Program-made: the position numbers and the translations under genes
Notes under the pieces: generated by a model
Database searches by the model: none
Told to the model about the DNA's origin: nothing
What the model saw: the letters and a program-made list of their open reading frames with translations, nothing else
Source of the DNA: RUG572 sp051884915
GTDB lineage: Bacteria; Verrucomicrobiota; Kiritimatiellia; RFP12; UBA1067
Length of the DNA: 48,431 bases
Direction of reading: 5' to 3'
NCBI GenBank assembly: GCA_051884915.1
Contig: JBJEWF010000077.1
Location: 1 to 48,431, forward strand
In this document: piece by piece, positions 17,425 through 25,272 of the stretch
How the letters are laid out: every line of letters starts with the position of its first letter
Numbering within the stretch: the stretch's first letter is position 1

Positions 17425-19155
17425 TCACTCTTCCATCGCCGCCTTCTGCGCGAACTTCTCCCGGACGACGGACACGACCGCCTTGGGGCGGCGGAAGCCG
17501 TCGTAGAGGCCGGCGAGGTTCTGGGCGAAGGGTTTCGCGCGGATCGACGCGCCGCCGCGATGGTAGCTGCGCGCGTCCGTGAACTGCCACAGGGTGAGTC
17601 CGGCGATTTCGCGGTTCGCGAACACGGTGTCGATGACGACGCCGTCGTATTCGGCCTCGAACTCCTCCGTCCACTGCGCGCCGGCGGGGTCGTGGTGGCC
17701 CCAGACGCCGCACGTGCCCATCTCGGAGACGATGATCGGCTTTTCGGGGTAGAGCCTGCGGAAGCGCGCGACGTTCTTGCCGACGCCCTCCTGGATCATC
17801 CGGCGGAGGTTTTCCGGCGTGCCGGCGTCGGACCCGATCCAGCCCGGATAGGTGTTGAAGGAGACGAGATCCGTGTGCTCGTTCGCGATGTCCGTGTCGT
17901 TGTGGCAGCAGGCGTAGGTGACGAGACGGCCGGAATCCTCCGCCCGGATGGCGGCGATCAGCTTGTCCGCCAGCGCCTTGCCGGGCTTCGAGCCGCTCGC
18001 GAACTCGTTCATGAACGCGAAGATGATGACGGACGGGTGGTTGAAGCTCGCGCGGACCATCTCGCGCGTCTCGTGGATCTGCTCGGCGATGAACGTCTCA
18101 TTGGTCAGCTCGCAGGCCGAGAGCTTTCCGCCGTGGCTGCCGTTCCCCCAGCCCAGGGACTCCTCCCACACCAGCACGCCCATTTCGTCGCAGTAGTCGA
18201 GGAAGCGCTGCGCCTGCTGGTAGTGGCAGCCGCGGAAGAAGTTCCCGCCGAGCGACTTGAGGTTCTGGATGTCCTCGACCATCAGCGCGTCGGGCGTCGC
18301 CGCGCCAAACTGCGGATGCGATTCATGGCGGTTGGCGCCCTTGAGATAGAGCGGCTTGCCGTTCAGCCAGAGGCGCCGGTCGGCCGCCCGGATTTCGCGG
18401 ATGCCGAAACGGGCCGTCACGGCCGGACCCGGCGCGGCCACCGACACGGTATGGAGGTTCGGCGTCTCCGGCGACCAGAGCCTGAAGGCGGGCACCTTGA
18501 CCGTCGCGCGGGCGTTCCGGAACGTCGCCGGGACCCGGTTCGCGCCGTCGAACACGAGCGTCGTCTCGAAATCGCCCGAGGCGAAGCCGACGGCCTCGAT
18601 TTCGACCGTGCCGGTAGCGTAGTCGCGCGTGCGCACGCGGAGGCGGCGCCCGTCGAACGCCAGGGAGACGCCGTGGTAGAAGCCGCCGAAACAGTAGAAG
18701 TCGTAATAGGGACGCGCCAGATGGAGCGTCTCCCAGTCGAAGCGGTTGTCGAGCGCCGCGAAGACGGTGTGGGTTCCAGCGGCGAGCGGCCCGGTTTCAA
18801 GCTCCAGGCGCGCATAGGGGTAGGGATGGACGCCCAGATCCCTGCCGTCGATCTTGAACTGCCCCACGAGGCCCATGCCGTCGATGGTCAGCCAGGCATT
18901 GGGGACGTCCCGGTCCAGCGTGAACGTCCGGCGGTAGAGGCCGGTGCCGCGCTTGCAGAGCCACTGCGGCATCATGTCGTAGCACCCCGGCACGGCCATG
19001 CGGTCCGTTGCCGCAAACGCCTCGCCCGCGCTCTGGGCGATGGACTTGCCCTCCTCGAACCGGAATTCCCACGACCCGTTCAAATCGAGCGTCGCCGCCC
19101 GCACCGCCATTCCCGCCGCGACCAGCGCGCCGAGCAGAACCATCCCGTTTTTCAT
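17425..19155 (-). CDS. Exported GH2 glycosidase (beta-glucuronidase/beta-galactosidase type)
   Basis: A 576-residue exported enzyme. The ATG at 19155 is chosen because AAAGGAG stands eight bases upstream and a signal peptide follows; a GTG six codons earlier would place the ribosome site inside the coding region. Domain order is the GH2 sugar-binding jelly roll (to about residue 190), an Ig-like domain, and a barrel from about 275. The NRHE motif is present, the acid/base Glu is in FMNEFASG near 383 and the nucleophile Glu in IVSEMGTCG near 476. The length fits beta-glucuronidases, but the N-x-K carboxylate-recognition motif is not evident (the local sequence reads QNLAGLYDG), so glucuronide specificity is unproven. 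It sits between a GH27 gene (35 bp) and the CE7-GH5 gene (32 bp). Confidence 0.88.
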   Translation of the reverse strand: MKNGMVLLGALVAAGMAVRAATLDLNGSWEFRFEEGKSIAQSAGEAFAATDRMAVPGCYDMMPQWLCKRGTGLYRRTFTLDRDVPNAWLTIDGMGLVGQFKIDGRDLGVHPYPYARLELETGPLAAGTHTVFAALDNRFDWETLHLARPYYDFYCFGGFYHGVSLAFDGRRLRVRTRDYATGTVEIEAVGFASGDFETTLVFDGANRVPATFRNARATVKVPAFRLWSPETPNLHTVSVAAPGPAVTARFGIREIRAADRRLWLNGKPLYLKGANRHESHPQFGAATPDALMVEDIQNLKSLGGNFFRGCHYQQAQRFLDYCDEMGVLVWEESLGWGNGSHGGKLSACELTNETFIAEQIHETREMVRASFNHPSVIIFAFMNEFASGSKPGKALADKLIAAIRAEDSGRLVTYACCHNDTDIANEHTDLVSFNTYPGWIGSDAGTPENLRRMIQEGVGKNVARFRRLYPEKPIIVSEMGTCGVWGHHDPAGAQWTEEFEAEYDGVVIDTVFANREIAGLTLWQFTDARSYHRGGASIRAKPFAQNLAGLYDGFRRPKAVVSVVREKFAQKAAMEE

Positions 19156-19190
19156 CTCCGATGCTCCTTTCACTTTTCAGATCTTGACTT

Positions 19191-21350
19191 TCATTCGCAT
19201 TTGCTGCACGCGACGGACCGGATGCGAATCAGTTTCGTCGCGTGTGCGGGGACTTCGGCGACGTAGGACCCCGAATGGCGGCCCTCGCACGTCTGCGTCC
19301 AGCAGTCGCGGACGATCTGCTCGCCGTCGCCCAGCCCGAGTTCCGCGAAGGACGTCTGGATTTCGCGGGCGAACGGATAGCGGTTGACCAGCGCGACGGC
19401 CAGGTCGCCGTTGGCGAGCGGACGGACCCAGACGCTTTCGGCATCGAGATGGCGGATCCGCCGGGCCGGCCGGCCCAGGCGGTCCTGGCTAATGGCAATC
19501 ACCTCGTCGTTCGCCAAAAGCGCGTAGGTGAAGTCGTCCAGCGCCGTCAGATCGCAGCCGATCAGAAGCGGCGAGCAGATCATCGCCCACAGCGAAACAT
19601 GGGTGTACTGCTCGTTCGGCGTGAGGAAGGTCGCGTGGTCGAAGCCGTACGAGAACTGCCGGCCGACGACCAGCATGTCGGGATCCGCCCAGAAGCCGGG
19701 GCCCGCATGCTGCCAGTAGTCGCCGTTCACCCGCGACTCGACCGCCAGCTCCAGCCAGGTCCAGCCGTCCTTGAGGTCCTCCCAGCTCCGCCAGCAGTTG
19801 GCGCCGACGTCCCGTCCCCACGCCTCGACGTGCGCCATGCCGTACTGGCAGAGCGAATAGACGATGTCGCGCTTCTGCCTCTTCAGGCAGTCGCCCATCA
19901 GGCGGTAGGGCCTGACGTAGGCCTCGCGGAGCGCAGGATCGTCCCACGTCGCCGCCGCATGGCAGGATTTGCCCGTCTCCTTCGCGAAGACCTCGCCATA
20001 CGAGCACCAGTCGTACTTGACGTAGTCGAAGCCCCAGTCGGCCCAGCTTTCGGCATCCTGCGCCTCGTGCCGGTAGCTGCCTTCGCACTGGCCGCAGGTC
20101 CGCGGCCCCGGCGACGAATAGAGGCCGGCCTTCAGTCCGAAGGAATGGATGTAGTCCGTCAGCGCCCGCATGTCCGGGAAGGAACGGTTGGGGAGGATCT
20201 TGCCGTTCGCGGCGCGCGCCGGCCCCTTCACGTCTTCGCGCCCGCCCAAATGCTCCTGGCGCAGGCGGACGCGCGGGTGCGCGGAGTTGTTCATTTCCCA
20301 CCAGTCGTCGAGATTGACGTAGGCCCATCCGTGATTGGCCAGTCCGCTCGTCTCCATCGCCAGCGCCGCCGCCTTCGCCTGCTCGGCCGTCAGCCGGTAG
20401 CAGAGCGTGTTCCAGCTGTTCCAGCCCATCGGCGGCGTCAGGGCGATCGTCTCGCCGACCGCCAGGCGAATCGTCCGCTCGGCCGTGCCCTTCGCGTTCC
20501 GGGCCGTCACCACGATGTCGTAGTCGCCCGCCTTCGCCGGCGCCACGCCCCCGAGGATGCCCTTCGCGGCGTCGAGCGTCACGCCGGCCGGCAGATTCCG
20601 CGCCGTGAACGCCATCGGGCGTTCGCCGCTCACGGGAATGCGGAAAACGATCTCGTGTCCCGGCCGGACGCCCCAGATGTCCGCGCCGTTGAACTGCGGC
20701 GCGGGCTTTTCGGCGGGCGTCTGGATGCCCAGCTGGCGAATGGCGTTCGCGTCCACGTCGCTCGTCAGGCGCGCCCCGTCGGAAACCGTGAAGCGGGCGT
20801 CCGCCCAGTCGCCGTTGGCCGCGTCAAGGGCCGTCCACTGCGGACCTCCGGACGTCTCCAGCACGATTTCCTTCGCCCCCGTCACGTCGACGTGGACGGC
20901 GACGGGCTGCTGCCCCAACTTGAGCGGGCCGCTCGTCCAGACGACCGTTCCGTCCGCCCAGACCTTGAAGATCGCGGTCGGCTTGCCGTAGCTCTTCCCG
21001 GAACCGGCGGCCGCCGCGTCGTCGTCGATGCCCACCAGCGCGTCGAAGGCCGTCGCCTTTCCGTTGGACCTGAACCGGATGGCGCTTTCGGGACGCGCGC
21101 CGAAACCGCGCGCGTAGACGCGGCCTCCCATCGTCAGCGGGTGGCCGTCAACGGACGTGCGGACGCCGAGCGTCCGGCCCTGGCCGCAGCTGGCCCCCGC
21201 CAGATCGAACGCATCGACATACGCCGTGCCCGCCGCACGCGCCGGCGGCGTCGACTCGCAGCCGGCGGTCGCGCCCCCCAGCGCCAGGAGGGCGGACAGC
21301 ACGAGGGGGAAACTCCGCGCCAGCGCGCGCGAAACGGCAGTCTTTTCCAT
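19191..21350 (-). CDS. GH27 alpha-galactosidase-like lipoprotein with NPCBM domain
   Basis: A 719-residue protein starting at 21350, nine bases after GGAAGGAA. The N-terminus is a lipoprotein-type signal ending ATAGC near residue 30. Residues about 40-185 are an NPCBM-like carbohydrate-binding domain (opening YVDAFDLAG, later VYARGFGARPES). Residues about 215-300 form a putative Ig domain (NLPAGVTLDAAKGILGG). A GH27 barrel starts at LTPPMGWNSWN near 303, with nucleophile Asp in YVKYDWCSYG near 447 and the likely acid/base Asp in CWRSWEDLKDGW near 523. The C-terminal beta domain ends in Cys-rich VACSKCE. The expected activity is release of alpha-galactosyl (or beta-arabinopyranosyl) ends from galactomannan-like side chains at the cell surface. 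Confidence 0.9.
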   Translation of the reverse strand: MEKTAVSRALARSFPLVLSALLALGGATAGCESTPPARAAGTAYVDAFDLAGASCGQGRTLGVRTSVDGHPLTMGGRVYARGFGARPESAIRFRSNGKATAFDALVGIDDDAAAAGSGKSYGKPTAIFKVWADGTVVWTSGPLKLGQQPVAVHVDVTGAKEIVLETSGGPQWTALDAANGDWADARFTVSDGARLTSDVDANAIRQLGIQTPAEKPAPQFNGADIWGVRPGHEIVFRIPVSGERPMAFTARNLPAGVTLDAAKGILGGVAPAKAGDYDIVVTARNAKGTAERTIRLAVGETIALTPPMGWNSWNTLCYRLTAEQAKAAALAMETSGLANHGWAYVNLDDWWEMNNSAHPRVRLRQEHLGGREDVKGPARAANGKILPNRSFPDMRALTDYIHSFGLKAGLYSSPGPRTCGQCEGSYRHEAQDAESWADWGFDYVKYDWCSYGEVFAKETGKSCHAAATWDDPALREAYVRPYRLMGDCLKRQKRDIVYSLCQYGMAHVEAWGRDVGANCWRSWEDLKDGWTWLELAVESRVNGDYWQHAGPGFWADPDMLVVGRQFSYGFDHATFLTPNEQYTHVSLWAMICSPLLIGCDLTALDDFTYALLANDEVIAISQDRLGRPARRIRHLDAESVWVRPLANGDLAVALVNRYPFAREIQTSFAELGLGDGEQIVRDCWTQTCEGRHSGSYVAEVPAHATKLIRIRSVACSKCE

Positions 21351-21399
21351 TTGGACGTTCCTTCCCGATCAAGTCTTCCGGTTCAGGCGTTCCCCGCCG

Positions 21400-23784
21400 T
21401 CAGCGGACAAGGCAGTCCACGGACAGTCCCGCGTCGAAATACTGCCCGCCGCAGGTCTGGATGACCTTGACCGCCAGCACGTTGTCGCCGTCCCGGAGCG
21501 CCGACATGAACAGCTCGCCCGGAATCGCATGGGGATTGTAGCGCTGGCTGTAGCCCGTGCGGCGGAGGATTTCCACGCCGTTCAGATAGACGACGACGTC
21601 CTCGTCGTGGAACATCTCCATCATCGCATGGGCGATCGTGTCCTGGCGGCGGCAGTTGAAATGGCGGCGCAGCCAGATGGCGCCCGTCGTCCACGGCGTG
21701 ACCACTTTCGCCTCGGCGAACGTGGCGATCTGCTGGTTGCCGAAACCGCCGGCCGAGCGTTTCCAGCCGGAATCGTCGAACGCGGGCTTGGTCCAGTCGT
21801 CGGCCGGCGCCTCGAACGTGTAGGCCCACGCCTTCGGGTCGGCGTCGTGCTTGGGGAAGAGCGAGAGGGTCTTCACCCGGTACGTGGCGCCCTGCCGGGC
21901 CATTTCCAGCACCCGCCGGTGCGCTTTCGCCAGCGTCGCCGCATCGTACTTGAGGACCTTGCGGTCGTAGGTCAGGTAGCCGTTGATTTCAAGCTCGACG
22001 TCCGACGTCTGGGTATAGACGGCGCCGCCCAGGCCCCTGAACGCGAGATCGCCCAGGTTGACCATCAGGCCCAGATACGCGTCCGTGAGGCCCTTTTTCG
22101 TCGCCGTGTCGCCCGTTCCGCCATAGCCCCAGGACCGGGAATCCGCGGACCAGACGTGGCCGGGGACCTCCTGGCCGAGTCCGCCGAATTCGCCGAGGAA
22201 GCTCACGCGGCGCGGATTGAGCGGCGGCATGCCCGGCCCCCGGTAGAAATGCATGTCGACGGCGTCCGCCGCCTCGCACTGCGGGAACGGCTTGTGCCCC
22301 GCACCGCGGCTGCGAACGAGGGTCGACTTGCCGTTGACGCGACGATGGAAATCGCCGCCCTCGTAGTCGTCCCAGCCGGACGGGCCGTCCACCAGGCGCG
22401 TGGGATCGTAGCGGCGGATCCAGTCCAGCGTGTTGTGCGTGAAGAACGCGCCCGGCTGGCAGCCCCAGTTCTCGTTGAACGGCACCCACATCACGATCGA
22501 CGGGAAGTTGTAGAGCCAGTCGACCATCTCCTTGAATTCGCGGCGGTAGAAGCCGTAGCGCAGATTGCGGTCGCCGCCGCCCGCCGCCATGTCCTGCACG
22601 ACGAGGATGCCCATCGTGTCGCAGAGATAGTAGTAGCGCGCCGGCTCGTCCTTCATGTGCTTGCGCATCATGTTGCAGCCGAGTTCCTTGAGCGTCTTGA
22701 TGTCGAACGCCATCGCCTCTTCCGAAGGCGGCGTGAGGAAGCCGTCCGGCCACCAGCCCTGGTCGAGCGGGCCGAGGATGAAATACGGCTCGTTGTTGAG
22801 GAAGAAGCGCAGCACGCCGTTCGCGTCCGCCCGCTTCTCGAATTTGCGCATGCCGAAATAGCCCCGCACGTCGTCCGCACCGTACTTCGCCGTGAAGTTG
22901 TAGAGATTCGGCGATTCGGGGCTCCACAGCTTGAAGCCGGCCGGCATCTTGATCTTGACGCGGTCCGTGCCCGTGAACGTGCCGACGCCGTCGACCGTGA
23001 CGACGACGTCGTCCTTGGTCTTCGGCCCCGCAAGCTCGAAGCGGATGTCGACCGTGCCCTGGTCGATGTCCGTCACCACGCGGTAGTTCCCGATGCGGCT
23101 TTCCGGCACGCTTTCCGTCCACACCGTCTGCCAAATGCCGCTCATCCGCGTATAGTTGCAGCCCGACGGCTTGAACGTCTGCTTGCCCTTGGCGCCCAGC
23201 GAGTTGCCGGTCGGGTCCCACACGCAGACGATCAGCTCGTTCGGGCCGTCGGCCACGAAGTCCGTCAGGTCGACCGAGAACGGCGACAGCCCGCCCTCGT
23301 GGGGGACGTCCGTCACCTCGTGGTGGCCGATGAACACCTGGCAGCGGAAGTCGACCGCGCCGAAATTGAGCAGCAGCCGCCGGCCGGGGACCTTCTTCAC
23401 GTCCAGCGTCCGCCGGTACCAGAGCAGTTCGCCCGGCTCCAGCAGGCGGCCCACGCCGGACAGCGGCGTTTCGACCGCGAACGGCACGAGGATCTCGCCG
23501 CGCTGGACCACTTCGCCGCACGTCTCGTATTGGTCCCACGGGCTGACGGAGGTGTAGGTGGCGTTGGACGTGATCGCATACTCCCACAGCCCGTTCAGAT
23601 TCGTCCACTGCGCGCGGACCATCTGCGGACGCGGGTAGGACCGCCACGCATTCTCCGGTGTCACCTTCTCGCCCCAGGGCGTCATCATCTTCGAGCCCGA
23701 ACCCGGACACGGCACGGGCGCCCAGGCCGACGCGGTCGCAACCGCCCCCGCGGCCATCAGCAAGCCAACGAATTTCGCTTTCAT
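21400..23784 (-). CDS. Exported GH2 glycosidase with C-terminal galactose-binding-like domain
   Basis: A 794-residue enzyme. The ATG at 23784 (MKAKFVGLLMAAGAVATASA) follows AAAGGA and opens a signal peptide. It has a sugar-binding domain at about residues 60-220, an Ig-like domain to 300 and a barrel from about 305. The acid/base Glu is in VPFNENWG near 436 and the nucleophile Glu in FLGEFGGLG near 531. Residues about 640-794 form an extra galactose-binding-like beta domain (WLRRHFNC, VVYLNGVEILRRTG, LAVKVIQT). This plan is common in GH2 enzymes of PVC and Bacteroidota bacteria acting on plant or host glycans; the exact substrate cannot be read. It follows the ABC permease gene by 36 bp and precedes the GH27 gene by 49 bp. 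Confidence 0.88.
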   Translation of the reverse strand: MKAKFVGLLMAAGAVATASAWAPVPCPGSGSKMMTPWGEKVTPENAWRSYPRPQMVRAQWTNLNGLWEYAITSNATYTSVSPWDQYETCGEVVQRGEILVPFAVETPLSGVGRLLEPGELLWYRRTLDVKKVPGRRLLLNFGAVDFRCQVFIGHHEVTDVPHEGGLSPFSVDLTDFVADGPNELIVCVWDPTGNSLGAKGKQTFKPSGCNYTRMSGIWQTVWTESVPESRIGNYRVVTDIDQGTVDIRFELAGPKTKDDVVVTVDGVGTFTGTDRVKIKMPAGFKLWSPESPNLYNFTAKYGADDVRGYFGMRKFEKRADANGVLRFFLNNEPYFILGPLDQGWWPDGFLTPPSEEAMAFDIKTLKELGCNMMRKHMKDEPARYYYLCDTMGILVVQDMAAGGGDRNLRYGFYRREFKEMVDWLYNFPSIVMWVPFNENWGCQPGAFFTHNTLDWIRRYDPTRLVDGPSGWDDYEGGDFHRRVNGKSTLVRSRGAGHKPFPQCEAADAVDMHFYRGPGMPPLNPRRVSFLGEFGGLGQEVPGHVWSADSRSWGYGGTGDTATKKGLTDAYLGLMVNLGDLAFRGLGGAVYTQTSDVELEINGYLTYDRKVLKYDAATLAKAHRRVLEMARQGATYRVKTLSLFPKHDADPKAWAYTFEAPADDWTKPAFDDSGWKRSAGGFGNQQIATFAEAKVVTPWTTGAIWLRRHFNCRRQDTIAHAMMEMFHDEDVVVYLNGVEILRRTGYSQRYNPHAIPGELFMSALRDGDNVLAVKVIQTCGGQYFDAGLSVDCLVR

Positions 23785-23820
23785 TCCATTCCTTTCGCTT
23801 TTGTTGTTCAAATCCGATTC

Positions 23821-25266
23821 CTATTTCATGCTCGGCAGGACGATGCCGCGGAGAATGACGTTCTGGCAGGCGAGGAAGACGACGGCCGTGGGAATCGAGA
23901 CGAGCACGAAGCCCGCCATGACGCACCAGGGCTGTCCCCCCATCTGCTGGCTCATCTGGTACATCCAGACGGCAAGCGTCCATTTGGATTCCTGCTGGCA
24001 GACGAGAAACGCCCACTCCCAGGAATTGTATGCCGCGACAAAACTGTTCAGCGCGTTGACGGCCAGGATCGGCGTCGTCATCGGCAAGGTGATCTTCCGG
24101 AACACCGTCAGCTCGGAGGCGCCGTCGATTGCCGCGGCCTCGTAGAGCTCGCGCGGCAGCGCGTCGAAGAATCCCTTCAGGATGAAAATGGACATGCCGC
24201 TGGCCACCGTGGGCAGCACCAGCGCGGCTAGCGTGTTGAGCAGCCCCAGGTCGCGCACGAGCAGGAAGCCGGGAATCGCCGTGACCGCCGTCGGGAAGGC
24301 CATCGTCGCCAGCAGGAACAGAAGGATCTGCTCCGTCCCCTTCAGGCGGAACCGGGAAAGCGCGTAGGCGGCCAGCGGATTGACCGTCAGGTGCGCGAGA
24401 ACCGTCAGCACGACGAGCAGGAGCGTGTTGAAGAACGCCTGGCCGCGCTGGAACAGATACTGCCCGACCAGCCGGTAGTTCGCCGCCAGGGAGCGGCAGA
24501 AGTCGCGCGTGCCGTGTTCGATGAACTGGACGGCCAGGGCCTCGCGCAGCCCTTCGCCGCCCGCGCCGGCCAGCGGATACGGCATCGTCGGGCACACGTA
24601 GTCGCCCCGTTCCGCCATCCGCCGCCGGTAGTCGTCCTTGAACATGAGCCACATCCGGTACTTGGGGTCGTCTTTCGGCGGCGTCCAGGACGCGTGACCC
24701 AGGGCGAGCTTCGACTCCGCCGTGAAGGAGATGTCGAAGAAACTGCGATGGCGGACGGGCCACGTCCGGTTCAGCTCGTCCAGCGTGATCCGGGACGCGA
24801 CGAACGGCGCCACCTCGCGCGCGTCGTAGGCGCAGGTCGTGTAGTCGAGATTCCAGTCCAGCGTCCGCTGGCGGAATGCCTGCGCCTTCGCCTTCCACGC
24901 GGCGAAAACGGCCCGGTTCGTCCTGGCCGGCTCAAGGTGCCGGGCCGCGAACCGGTCGACGCCCGCCGCGTCCTTCGCCACGGAGATCCAGCTGCCCCAG
25001 GCCGGCGGGGCGTCCGGAAAGACGTCGCGCGGGAACCGGGGGAAATAGGCGGCAATCGAGCGCATGAACCGGTCGTTGCGGTCGAAGAGCGCCTTGACGA
25101 CGGGCAGATGCCGGTTGTAGTCGTAGGCGGAGGACACGCTGGCGGACAGCATGACCAGGAACGGATACACCATCGTCAGTCCCCCCAAGACCAGGAGGGA
25201 GTAGACGATGGCGAGGAAAATCCGGCCTTTGCCGGTCCGCCGCTCCGACGGCAACAGAACGCCCAT
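23821..25266 (-). CDS. MalG-type carbohydrate ABC transporter permease with a large periplasmic insertion
   Basis: A 481-residue membrane protein, against about 280 for typical MalG-family permeases. One membrane segment lies at about residues 17-40. A hydrophilic stretch of some 230 residues (about 46-275) follows, rich in Arg, Asp, Trp and Tyr. The family's remaining five segments and the ATPase-docking EAA loop (ELYEAAAIDGASELTVF, about 390) follow. The extra stretch lies between the first two segments, where MalG has only a short loop, so it is probably outside the membrane. No partner permease, binding protein or ATPase gene is in the window. The start at 25266 lies 6 nt after the aconitase stop, lacks a Shine-Dalgarno and presumably relies on coupling. 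Import of sugars released by the downstream enzymes is a reasonable guess. Confidence 0.85.
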   Translation of the reverse strand: MGVLLPSERRTGKGRIFLAIVYSLLVLGGLTMVYPFLVMLSASVSSAYDYNRHLPVVKALFDRNDRFMRSIAAYFPRFPRDVFPDAPPAWGSWISVAKDAAGVDRFAARHLEPARTNRAVFAAWKAKAQAFRQRTLDWNLDYTTCAYDAREVAPFVASRITLDELNRTWPVRHRSFFDISFTAESKLALGHASWTPPKDDPKYRMWLMFKDDYRRRMAERGDYVCPTMPYPLAGAGGEGLREALAVQFIEHGTRDFCRSLAANYRLVGQYLFQRGQAFFNTLLLVVLTVLAHLTVNPLAAYALSRFRLKGTEQILLFLLATMAFPTAVTAIPGFLLVRDLGLLNTLAALVLPTVASGMSIFILKGFFDALPRELYEAAAIDGASELTVFRKITLPMTTPILAVNALNSFVAAYNSWEWAFLVCQQESKWTLAVWMYQMSQQMGGQPWCVMAGFVLVSIPTAVVFLACQNVILRGIVLPSMK

Positions 25267-25272
25267 GGCCGG

